From the NCBI GenBank assembly GCA_013376985.1, contig JACABB010000003.1, forward strand, positions 173,280 to 237,279: a stretch of 64,000 nt of DNA. The letters are read 5' to 3'. This stretch comes from Bacteroidales bacterium. GTDB taxonomy: Bacteria; Bacteroidota; Bacteroidia; Bacteroidales; Tenuifilaceae. Below the pieces are notes generated by a model. That model worked only from the letters and a program-made list of their open reading frames with translations. It ran no database searches and was not told where the DNA came from. The first letter of the stretch is position 1. Every line of letters begins with the position of its first letter. The position numbers and the translations under genes are program-made. Shown here piece by piece: positions 17,574-27,400 of the stretch.

Positions 17574-19436
17574 ATGGACATAAATTTAAAACAAGCTGTA
17601 AAATACTTCTTCTCCAATCCATCACTTGAATTGGTATTTATAGAAGCTATTTATAATTCAATCGATGCTGAGTCCACTGAAATTAATGTAGAAATTTCAA
17701 TTCAAGAATTTAGCAAACCTGAAACACTTAAAATAACGATAAAAGACAATGGTGTTGGTTTTACAAATGAACGCTTCGCAAAATTTTCAAGACTACTCGA
17801 AGTTGATGAAACTAGCCATAAAGGAATCGGTCGTTTGGTATTCCTTAGTTACTTTGAAAGAGTTGATATTATAAGTAAGTATGGGAGAAATCAAAGAACA
17901 TTCCGTTATTCAAATGATTTTGATGAAAAGAAAGCCAATATAGTTCCTATTGATGAAGATGTAAACGAAACCTCTTTATCATTTAGCAATTACTACTTAT
18001 CAAAAATTGGGAAGCACGAGTACTTAAAGCCTTCTTATTTGCGAAAAAAACTACTTGAAGAGTTCTATCCTCGCCTTTATCTAATGAAGCAGGAAAAGAA
18101 AAAACTTAAAATTACTTTAACACTTTATGTAGAACAACCTGATAATCGTTATGACTTTTTATCTGAAAGAAAAGAAATTTCTATTGATGAAATCGAACAA
18201 CTTGAAATTGAACCAGTAGAAGCCAATATGCTGGCAATGTTTCATAATATGGAGGTTCACTATTCTATAAAACAAAAGGAATTAGAGCAGACAATTATTA
18301 CTGCACTTTGCATAGATGGTAGAACATATAAATTGGACATCATTTCTGACGAAAATATTCCTTTGGGTTATGAAATTATATTTCTTCTTTACTCAACTTA
18401 TTTTGATGGTAAGGTAAACGCCTCACGTCAGGAATTAACGTTAAATGATGCTGATTTAAAACTCGTAAGGAAACTTTTTCAAACGAAGGTAGCTGAAATC
18501 TTAAAACTTAAAATACCTGCTATTGTTGAGAATAATGAGAAAACTAAAGAATCTTTAATAAATACATATCCTCATTTACTTGGTTATTTTGAGAAAGATA
18601 CAATAGGTTTTATAAAACGAGAAGACTCAATTAGAAAAGCGCAAGAAAAGTTCTTTAAAGACCAGAGAGATGTGTTAGATGCAAATGGGCTTTCTGAGGA
18701 AGTCTATGAAAAATCACTTGAACTTTCATCTCGTGCATTAACAGAGTATATTTTATATCGTCAATTAATCATCAACAAAATCAAATCCATTGACAGAACT
18801 AATAGCGAAGCTGATATTCATAATCTTATAGTTCCAAAGGGCAAAACATTACACAAATCTGACTTTATGAACGATTTGTATAGCAATAATGCATGGTTAT
18901 TGGACGATAAATATATGACTTACAATACCATTTTGAGTGACAAAGTAATGTCTGACATTGTAAAAAAATTAACTGATGAAGATGCTGGCAAGGACAATTC
19001 CGAACCTGATTTAGCCCTAATATTTTCCAACGACCCAGCCAATACACTAAAGGTTGACGTTGTTGTCGTTGAACTCAAAAAAAGAGGAATTAAACTTGAA
19101 GAAACTGTCACCGCAATAACTCAATTGAAAAAAAGGGCAACTAAATTGATGAATTACTATCCTCACAAAATTCAACGAATTTGGTTTTATGCAATTGTTG
19201 AATTCAGTGATGAGTTTAAATTATATTTAGAAAATGACAGGTTTACTTCACTTTTCTCCACTGACACAATGTATTACAGGGAGGACGAAATGAAACTTAG
19301 CCTGTCTTCAACAGATAAATGCAATATTGGAATTTACGTTTTATCGTTAGATGCCTTTATTAATGATGCTGATGTAAGGAATTCGACTTTTTTAAGTATA
19401 TTGAAAGAAAACTTTAAGAATAGAGACATAGAATAG
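17574..19436 (+). CDS. GHKL-type ATPase fused to a PD-(D/E)xK nuclease-like domain
   Basis: 620 residues. The N-terminal Bergerat ATP-binding fold shows the N box EAIYNSIDA (24-32), G1 box KDNGVGF (57-63) and G2 box HKGIGRLVFL (82-91), as in HSP90, MutL, gyrase B and MORC proteins. A transducer-like middle (about 170-320) is followed by helices, and the C-terminus has SEPDLAL (475-481) and VVVVELKKRG (495-504), a PD...E-L-K nuclease signature. Such ATPase-nuclease fusions are typical of anti-phage proteins. It follows hsdR after 35 bases on the same strand. I cannot place it in a named system. Confidence 0.8.
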   Translation: MDINLKQAVKYFFSNPSLELVFIEAIYNSIDAESTEINVEISIQEFSKPETLKITIKDNGVGFTNERFAKFSRLLEVDETSHKGIGRLVFLSYFERVDIISKYGRNQRTFRYSNDFDEKKANIVPIDEDVNETSLSFSNYYLSKIGKHEYLKPSYLRKKLLEEFYPRLYLMKQEKKKLKITLTLYVEQPDNRYDFLSERKEISIDEIEQLEIEPVEANMLAMFHNMEVHYSIKQKELEQTIITALCIDGRTYKLDIISDENIPLGYEIIFLLYSTYFDGKVNASRQELTLNDADLKLVRKLFQTKVAEILKLKIPAIVENNEKTKESLINTYPHLLGYFEKDTIGFIKREDSIRKAQEKFFKDQRDVLDANGLSEEVYEKSLELSSRALTEYILYRQLIINKIKSIDRTNSEADIHNLIVPKGKTLHKSDFMNDLYSNNAWLLDDKYMTYNTILSDKVMSDIVKKLTDEDAGKDNSEPDLALIFSNDPANTLKVDVVVVELKKRGIKLEETVTAITQLKKRATKLMNYYPHKIQRIWFYAIVEFSDEFKLYLENDRFTSLFSTDTMYYREDEMKLSLSSTDKCNIGIYVLSLDAFINDADVRNSTFLSILKENFKNRDIE

Positions 19437-19485
19437 CTTCTACAAAAGTGTAAGCTTATTTTAATAATACAAAGAAAAAATACTT

Positions 19486-20808
19486 ATGCCCGAACAACAA
19501 AACATAGAATTCAAACAAAGTTGGCACGACGATTACCTGAAATGGGTATGTGGTTTTGCCAATGCCCAGGGTGGTTTAATCTTTATTGGAAAAGACGATA
19601 ACGGAAATATTGTTCATGTTGCCGATTACAAGAAGCTCATGGACGAAATACCCAACAAGATTAGAAATGCTATGGGTATTACAGTTGAAGTAAACTTGCA
19701 ACATGAAAACGAGAAGTATTTTATTGAAATTGTAACACATCCCTATTCTGTACCAATTTCGTTAAGAGGCAGATATTATTACCGGAGCGGAAGTACCAAA
19801 CAAGAATTAACCGGAGCATCATTAAACGAGTTTCTGCTAAAGAAATCAGGCAAAACATGGGATGATGTATTAGAGCCAAGAGCTACTTTCGATGATATTA
19901 ACGAAAGAACCGTTACTACATTTTTAAATGCTGCCGAATATGCAGGGCGTTTACCTGAAAATGAAGGATTGCCGTTGCCCGAATTGTTCGAAAAACTAAG
20001 ACTTACCGAAAACGGTCAGCTAAAACGTGCTGCAATTATTCTATTTGGCAAAGAACCCGCTAAATTTTACCCAAATACATTTGTCAAAATCGGTCGCTTT
20101 GGCAAAGATGATACGGATATTAAATTTCAAGAAACCGAAGAAGGTAATCTAATTATATTGCTGCAAGCAGTATTAAAACAGTTAAACCATAATTTTTTAA
20201 TACGAGCCATTGAATTCGAAGGCATGAACCGCATCGAGAAAGGCGAATATCCCGTTCCGGCCATTCGTGAAATGCTTTTAAACGCTTTGGTGCATAGAAA
20301 TTATATGGGAGCGCCCATTCAAATACGTGTATATGACGATAAAATCAGTATTTGGAATGAAGGAGGTTTACCAAATGGTTTAACATTAGAAGCACTAAAA
20401 CGCTCACATTCATCACGTCCCCGAAACCCGATAATTGCCGATATTAGTTTCAAAGGTGGTTACATTGATTCATGGGGCAGAGGAACAATAAAAATTATAG
20501 ACACCTGTAAAAAAGCCGACCTTCCCGAACCCGAAATGAATGAGCAAGATGGAGGTTTTATAATTACATTGTTCAAAAATAACTTATCCGATGAACAACT
20601 ATTAAAACTAGGTCTAAGTGAACGGCAATTAAAGGCTGTGCTTTTTGTAAAAGAAAAAGGCAAAATATCGAATACCGATTTCCAAGAACAATTTGGTGTT
20701 TCAAAAGCCACAGCAACCAGAGATTTAACCGAATTAGTTGAAAAATATAAGCTATTTGAGAAGGTTGGACAAACAGGCGTAGGTACAACTTATATACTCA
20801 AAACATAA
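19486..20808 (+). CDS. AlbA_2 (Schlafen-like) domain transcriptional regulator
   Basis: 440 residues. The N-terminal AlbA_2 domain is IEFKQSWHDDYLKWVCGFAN then GGLIFIGKDDNGN (about 5-45), with YYYRSGSTKQEL closing it near residue 105. A GHKL-like HATPase_c_4 domain has AIREMLLNALVHRNY (about 254-268) and GWGRGT-like SWGRGTIKII (about 328-337). The C-terminus is a winged helix (LSERQLKAVLFVKEKGKISN, FGVSKATATRDLTELV). Such proteins often accompany type I restriction genes and are annotated as RecG-like regulators. The stop codon runs straight into the GGGCTCA repeat. Confidence 0.85.
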   Translation: MPEQQNIEFKQSWHDDYLKWVCGFANAQGGLIFIGKDDNGNIVHVADYKKLMDEIPNKIRNAMGITVEVNLQHENEKYFIEIVTHPYSVPISLRGRYYYRSGSTKQELTGASLNEFLLKKSGKTWDDVLEPRATFDDINERTVTTFLNAAEYAGRLPENEGLPLPELFEKLRLTENGQLKRAAIILFGKEPAKFYPNTFVKIGRFGKDDTDIKFQETEEGNLIILLQAVLKQLNHNFLIRAIEFEGMNRIEKGEYPVPAIREMLLNALVHRNYMGAPIQIRVYDDKISIWNEGGLPNGLTLEALKRSHSSRPRNPIIADISFKGGYIDSWGRGTIKIIDTCKKADLPEPEMNEQDGGFIITLFKNNLSDEQLLKLGLSERQLKAVLFVKEKGKISNTDFQEQFGVSKATATRDLTELVEKYKLFEKVGQTGVGTTYILKT

Positions 20809-20809
20809 T

Positions 20810-20878
20810 GGGCTCACAAAGGGCTCAAAGGGCTCAAAGGGCTCATAATGGGCTCATAATGGGCTCATAATGGGCTCA
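20810..20878 (+). repeat. Seven-copy GGGCTCA tandem array
   Basis: GGGCTCA occurs at 20810, 20821, 20830, 20839, 20850, 20861 and 20872, in units of 11 bases (ATAATGGGCTC) or 9 bases (AAAGGGCTC). It begins inside the TAATG that ends the AlbA_2 gene. Read from that ATG the array gives MGSQRAQRAQRAHNGLIMGS and a stop. The array could be a slippage-prone tail that varies the C-terminus of the regulator, or a tandem operator for it. Confidence 0.85.
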
Positions 20879-21006
20879 ATTGTTAAAAACAATACAACTA
20901 TTTCATTATTAATAATTTGAGATGATATAGACAGCATATATGAAAAAGAAAACGCACAGCTGCTTACTGAACTGTAAATTCTATATTAACAGCCTGAAAT
21001 TCTAAT

Positions 21007-24000
21007 ATGAATCAAAAGGACGTTTGGAAGAAATATATTACGGCACAATCCAAAATCTTAGAACACAAATCTAAACCTATTGGAATTGACACATCAAAAG
21101 AAATTCAGCTTGACGGCTTGAAATTGCATCTTTCTATTGACCAAGAAATATTCAAACAAGTATTCAAGAAAGAAGTTGAGCAAATTTTCAATGTCAAAGA
21201 TTTTGATTTTAACAGTGGGTATATTCAGGCTAGCATAGAAAACACTGCAAATATCACAACTGAAAAACTTACCAAACTAAAAGAACTAGCTGAAATCTGT
21301 TACATTGAATTTAACGAAAATCCAGTTGTTGAAGGAGTCATTTCAGGAAGCAACAACGACATCAAAGATGAATTGAAAAATGTCATTGGAGAATTACCAA
21401 CAAACTATCACTTCAAAAATTCAGGACTGATTTTTTTAACATTAGACGAATGGGAAAAAACAAGAGAAATCAAAGGACTTAGATTTGTCAAAAGAATTGG
21501 TGCAGTATTTTTAGTAAAACCTTCCCTTTCATTTCTTATTTCTACGTTTTACAGAGACATTGAAATATCTCAAAATGGTAATAAAGTAACTGTAACAGGC
21601 GAATTACATCAAAATATTTACGAGTTATTTGAAAAACACTTTGGCTTAGCTAAACGTGGAAATCGTTTGGCTTTTACTTTTCAAAATGCCGAAAAACTAA
21701 AGCAAAAGTTTGAAGAATTAGAAAGAATAGGAATCACATTCTCTAAGCCACAAGAAAATTGCCTCTATTTTGATTATGATAATAACTTCTATGAAACTCA
21801 CGAATCAGATTTGAAATTTGAAGCGGTTCGAATAAGGCTAGCACTTTACAAATACCTTCCTAATAATCCTTTTGAGTTTTCTTACTCAACCGATTATACT
21901 TTTGATTTTAGGAAGGTTGACAAAGGAATTGACGAACTTGAAAGAAATGAAGATGTATATTGGAATAAATTGTTTTCTGAAATACACGGAGAAAACTTTC
22001 AGATTAGCCAGACTCATAGAACAATTTCATTTGATTTTGAAACGGAAGATGAACTATGTCAAAAATTAGACTTCGTAAAATCGTTCCCTTATTTTGATAT
22101 ATACGACAGAGGCGAGAAACATAAATATAAATTTAACATCAAATTTGAAACGGGCTTACACGAATTGCAATCAGGCTTGAAAAAAGAACTCCCAAATTTG
22201 AACACAAAATTAATTGCCAATGGTGAGAAATTAATATTCCGTCAATTCTATCAAAAAGGAAACAAAACAGAAATTCTTGCACGTTTACAGAATCAATTGG
22301 ACGATTCTATTGATTCGAAATCTTTTACTTACACAATAAATGATACATTTCAGGAAAAATTTCTTTGTGAAGAAAATTTTGAATTAAAAGTTGAGCAAGA
22401 AGAAGAAAAACTTTCAAAACTTTTAAGAGAAGATTTCTTTTATGGAAACCTAATAGGAAAACTCAACGAAGACAAATTCTATTTAGGAAAATTAAAAAAA
22501 GTAGATTATCCTGATTTATATTTCATAGTTGAGGAAGATAAACTTGAGGAAGTAAAGGAAAATATCGAAGAAGAAACCGTAAAAACCATTTTCCCCGACT
22601 TAAAAGGTGAAAAGGATAAAATTAAACGATTAGAAGATACTGTTCTAAAACTTGACTCTAAGGAAAAACTTCCAAATGAAAACGCAAAAGAATTTTTATA
22701 TGATTCTTCTAAAGCTAAAAGCATTGAAAATATTGAGTATTTATTAAACAAAACAAGTACGGAATGGCAAGACTTTGAAAAAAACCTCTTTTCAAAATCA
22801 TTAAACGAGTCACAAAGACAAGCTATTTACAAATCGCTTTATGCCGAAGAATTGGCTTTGATACAAGGACCACCCGGAACAGGCAAATCAACAGCAATAG
22901 CTGAAATAATTTGGCAACACATCAGAAAAGAACAAAAGCAAAAAATCCTTTTAACTTCTGAAACCAACCTTGCAGTTGATAATGCTATTGATAGATTAAA
23001 AAATTCACAAAATAATGTTGTTAAACCAATTCGGTTTGGTAAAGCAGAAAATTTAGAATCAGAAGGATATTTTTATTCTTTAGAAGCCATTGAGGTTTGG
23101 CAAAAAGGTAATGGAACACAAAGCAATACTGTTTCTCATTGGATAAACAACATCGTTAACAGAATAACAATCCAAAACGATGAACAAATTGATTCAGCAT
23201 TAGAGAAGTGGAAAAATCATTTACAAAATCCAAATATCGAAACGAAGTGTTTATTTGCTAATAAATACTTGGAATATGTAAATCTTATTGGTGCAACAGG
23301 AAGCTCTATTGGGAAACTAAATTCGGAAAACAAGTGGACTTCATTCTTTCGTTCGTACTTGAATGTTTTTAATCGGGAAGACTACGAAAAGAATAATAGA
23401 AATGCTTGCGATAGAATAAATATAAGTTTTGATACAATAATAATGGACGAAGCCAGTAAAGCAACACCACCCGAACTTGCTTTGCCTGTTTTATTCGGTA
23501 AGAAATCCATTATCGTTGGTGACCACAGACAATTGCCACCAATGATTGACGGTGAAGAAATTAAAGATTTACTTATTTCAATAGGTGAAAAAGAATTAGC
23601 CGAAACACTTTCGAAGAAAGAATTTGAAATATCACAGTTTGAAAGATTGTTTACTCATATAGATGAAAGCATTAAGGGAACTTTTGATACACAATACAGA
23701 ATGCACCCTGCAATCAATGAAGTAATAAGTCAATTTTATAAAAATGATAGTGAAAAAGGTTTACAGTGTGGATTGCCCTTTGAAGAAGCTTATCACAATT
23801 CATTTGAAAAATGGGATTCTAGGTATCACGGTTTAAATTTCAAAAACCTCATTACACCCGAAACGCATACCATTTGGATAGACGTAACAACACCTGAAAT
23901 TCAGGAAGGTACTTCAAGAGTTAATTACGGAGAAATTGAAGCCATTGAAAACGTTCTCAGTATTATTAAAAACTGCGAAGGAAAAGGCGAATTTGATAAT

Positions 24001-24489
24001 TGGCTGTCAAATCAATCACAAGAAGAAAAACAAATAGGACTTATTAGCTTTTATGGTAAACAAATAAGTTATTTAGAACGAATGCTTTTACAAAGCCATA
24101 ACGACTTATACAAAGGGAAAGGAAAAGATAATGACAAAAGAAATTTAGTTAGGTTAAGTACTGTGGATAGATTTCAAGGAATGGAAAGAAATATCATAAT
24201 TGTTTCAATGGTTAGAAGCAATAGAATTGCGGCATCACAAGACCAACTACCTAACTATGAATTATATGGAGAAATAGGTTATCAAAAGCAAGAAAGCTTA
24301 GGTTTTGCAGAATCGCCAAACCGATTAAATGTTGCGTTGTCAAGAGCAAGACGACTACTTATTGTGGTGGGTAATGGTGAACATTTTTGCCGAAAACCCA
24401 TTTACAAAAATGTATTTGACACTATTCAGCAAAACGGAAAAATAATTAGTGCCCAAGAATTACAAAACGTAATAGAACAAAATGGATAG
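21007..24489 (+). CDS. SF1 (UPF1/DNA2-like) helicase with a large unknown N-terminal region
   Basis: 1160 residues. The C-terminal half is an SF1B-like helicase: Walker A LIQGPPGTGKSTAIAEII (about 617-634), motif II IIMDEASKATPPELALP (about 811-827), VGDHRQLPPMI (about 838-848), QYRMHPAINEVI, motif V VDRFQGMERNIIIVSM and motif VI LNVALSRARRLLIVVGN (about 1106-1122). The first 590 residues are helical and strand-rich with no family I recognise. Its last eight bases overlap the start of the giant DarT fusion gene, so the two are translated together and probably act together, the helicase perhaps sensing or unwinding DNA. Confidence 0.85.
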   Translation: MNQKDVWKKYITAQSKILEHKSKPIGIDTSKEIQLDGLKLHLSIDQEIFKQVFKKEVEQIFNVKDFDFNSGYIQASIENTANITTEKLTKLKELAEICYIEFNENPVVEGVISGSNNDIKDELKNVIGELPTNYHFKNSGLIFLTLDEWEKTREIKGLRFVKRIGAVFLVKPSLSFLISTFYRDIEISQNGNKVTVTGELHQNIYELFEKHFGLAKRGNRLAFTFQNAEKLKQKFEELERIGITFSKPQENCLYFDYDNNFYETHESDLKFEAVRIRLALYKYLPNNPFEFSYSTDYTFDFRKVDKGIDELERNEDVYWNKLFSEIHGENFQISQTHRTISFDFETEDELCQKLDFVKSFPYFDIYDRGEKHKYKFNIKFETGLHELQSGLKKELPNLNTKLIANGEKLIFRQFYQKGNKTEILARLQNQLDDSIDSKSFTYTINDTFQEKFLCEENFELKVEQEEEKLSKLLREDFFYGNLIGKLNEDKFYLGKLKKVDYPDLYFIVEEDKLEEVKENIEEETVKTIFPDLKGEKDKIKRLEDTVLKLDSKEKLPNENAKEFLYDSSKAKSIENIEYLLNKTSTEWQDFEKNLFSKSLNESQRQAIYKSLYAEELALIQGPPGTGKSTAIAEIIWQHIRKEQKQKILLTSETNLAVDNAIDRLKNSQNNVVKPIRFGKAENLESEGYFYSLEAIEVWQKGNGTQSNTVSHWINNIVNRITIQNDEQIDSALEKWKNHLQNPNIETKCLFANKYLEYVNLIGATGSSIGKLNSENKWTSFFRSYLNVFNREDYEKNNRNACDRINISFDTIIMDEASKATPPELALPVLFGKKSIIVGDHRQLPPMIDGEEIKDLLISIGEKELAETLSKKEFEISQFERLFTHIDESIKGTFDTQYRMHPAINEVISQFYKNDSEKGLQCGLPFEEAYHNSFEKWDSRYHGLNFKNLITPETHTIWIDVTTPEIQEGTSRVNYGEIEAIENVLSIIKNCEGKGEFDNWLSNQSQEEKQIGLISFYGKQISYLERMLLQSHNDLYKGKGKDNDKRNLVRLSTVDRFQGMERNIIIVSMVRSNRIAASQDQLPNYELYGEIGYQKQESLGFAESPNRLNVALSRARRLLIVVGNGEHFCRKPIYKNVFDTIQQNGKIISAQELQNVIEQNG

Positions 24490-27400
24490 CACTAAAACGC
24501 CATACGCATCATTTCCGCTTGAATGGACAGTTAAATCTACTTCTTACAAAATTCGGTACAGAAAGGCTTTTAATATCAATGAAATTGATGAAATATTTTG
24601 TTCAATCATCAATGCAAAAGTAAATGAAATCAATGTTTCTGAAATAGGAAGTCTGTTAGGTTTCAACTTACAAGACTTGGCTGAAATAGATATTTTGAAC
24701 ATCTATCTGAAAGGACTTACCGAATACAACTTGATTGTAATAAACAATGAAACAATTCAACTTACCGAATTTGGACAAGAAGCATTACTAAGCAAACTGA
24801 AATATAAATATTTCTTCGCAACAACAGCGTTGTTTGAGAACCAACAAGCCACAGGCGAAAAGTTTGATTTTCCATTCAAGATTGTATTTGACTTAGAAAA
24901 TGGATTATCTCAAGAAAATAAAATTGATAAACTAACTTTTGAAAATCCTGAGTTAATACAAAAACTTCAATTTCAACTTTTCGGCAATGATATTTACAAA
25001 GGCGAAATTATTGAACTGTATGAAAGCAGTCCATATATAAATTACAAAAGCATTTCTTTGCAATGTGAGTTTACCGCACTTGAAGATTCTTTTCAACTTT
25101 CCATTTACAAATCAAATATAAACAAGCCAGACCTTCAATTTTTAATTGACTTGCCCGAAAATGAAGAATTAAAAAGCAAGTTGATTAGAAAGGGAATGTA
25201 TCATCATATTCTTTCGGAGAAATATTCCATTACAGTACAAGATATTGAAATGTACATTGACTTATGGAATTGGAAAGAACTTGCAGAAAATCCGAAAATT
25301 GCGTGGGGCGATAAAACTATTTTTAAACTATTCCTTGAAAATGGAGACGGAAGCGTTTGGAGTGCTATTTCCGAAAAAGCACCGATTGAAAGCATTAAAT
25401 CCATAATTCAGGAATATGCTGAATACTGGAACTGGACTACGCTAACAGAAAGATTTGACAACGGTTTTATCAAAGAGCAAATTGAAAAATTCAATTGGGA
25501 CTTTGAAGAACTTTCATACAAAGCAACAGAACTTGTAATATCGTTACTTTCAAATTCATCACTCAAAGACTGTAATTGGGACTGGAACTATTTATCAAAA
25601 AACTTACCTGATAAGTTTATTGAAGAAAACATTGAGAATTTCAATTGGGATTTTTACGAAATAACGGTAAGTAAAAATGATATTTTCAAAAACACCTTCA
25701 TCAAATACCGTGATAAACTTGAAATACTAATTTCAAAGTCCTGGAATTGGAAATTCATTTCGGAAGAAATCAATCTCAATTTTCTACACAAGAACATTTC
25801 AGGTCTTGCAATCAAATTAAATTGGCACACGGTTTTAAATCGCTTCTTCAATAACGAAGAATTAACCGCCAAATGTTTGAAAGAAGAATCGTTTAAATCT
25901 CTTTTAAAACAGCATTTGCCCGACAACTTCGTTGTAGCTCTTCAAAAATATCTTTGGACACCAAACCTTATTGATTTTTTTGAACAGCAAAATCTGATAC
26001 AATGGGAAAGCAAAACTTACATCAATGGTTTTGATACAAACGAAAATGTTCAATGGGTTAAAACCATTTTTCAAAAATATCATAGTCGGATTACGACTGT
26101 AAAAGGATTTTTAAATGTAAGCCAACAAATTTCAGATTACAGTTTGATAGAAGAATTTGCTGATTTTACTTGGAATTGGGAAGGAATATCGCAGAATAAA
26201 GAGCTTATTAGTAACATTGCCTTTATTGAAAAGGCTTTTGTTGGCGAGTTTCATTTTTCCAACAATCTACTTTGGGACAAAATTTTATCGCAATCAACTT
26301 TTGATGTTGCGTTTTGGAACAAGAACTTAGAAGCATTTCACAACACAACAGACAGCGAAAAACAATTTCTGTTTTGGAATTCATTAACTCAAAAAGAAAC
26401 CCAAGACTTCATTTTTACAAATAGCCATTTCCCTTGGGATTGGAGTTTCATTACAGGAAATAGTACAGCAGAAACCATTCTTGATAGTTTTGAAGATGAA
26501 GAATTGTTTGAAAAATGGGATTGGGGAATTGCTACCCGAAAACTTGACAAAGAAACAATCCTTGACAAATTTGACGAATTGGCACGTTTCATTGATTGGA
26601 AATTTCTGATAAACGAAGTTTTTACAATAGAAAACGAGCTTTCAATGGATAAGCAACTTCAAAGAATTGCGGATTGTTTGTCGGTTGTAAAAAGCGATAA
26701 ACGAAAAGAATTTTGGAAAGACTTAACGGCTAAATATCCTTTTGCAACATTATCCTCAATTGTTGAAGCAACATATCAAAATGAAAAGTTTGAATGGGAT
26801 TGGGATTTCATTTCTAATCACAACCAATTTCCAACTGATATTAGAACGCTTAATAGGTTCAAGCAAAAAATAAATTGGAGTGTTTTATCAGAAAGCAATG
26901 CGATTCATCAAAAGTTTAACCCCATTAGTTGGGATACTTACAAAGATTGGTTAAATAATACTGACCATTATCTATCCAAATTCGCTGACAACTGGGATTG
27001 GGTTGTTTTGTCAAAAAACAAAAACGTTACTTACAATAGATTTATTCTAACGAAACACAAAGGCGAAAAATGGGATTGGGAATATCTTAGTGAATTTGGC
27101 GGTTTTCTGACGAAACAGAAAAGAGATAACGAGAAATATTTAGAACAGGTTGTAAAACAGTTCCGGTTTTACATAAAATTTGAATTTCTTTCTAAACGGA
27201 AAGACATAAAAATTGACAGTGGTTTAATCCTTGCAACCAAAGACAAAAATTGGGATTGGAAAGCTTTGTCAGAGAATGAAAAAGTTGAAATTTCTAATGA
27301 ACTTATTCTTGAATTAAAAGATAAAAATTGGAATTGGAAAGCGATTTCAAAAAGGAGGAATTTAACTTTCAACAACGAAACGATTTTACAATTATTAGAT

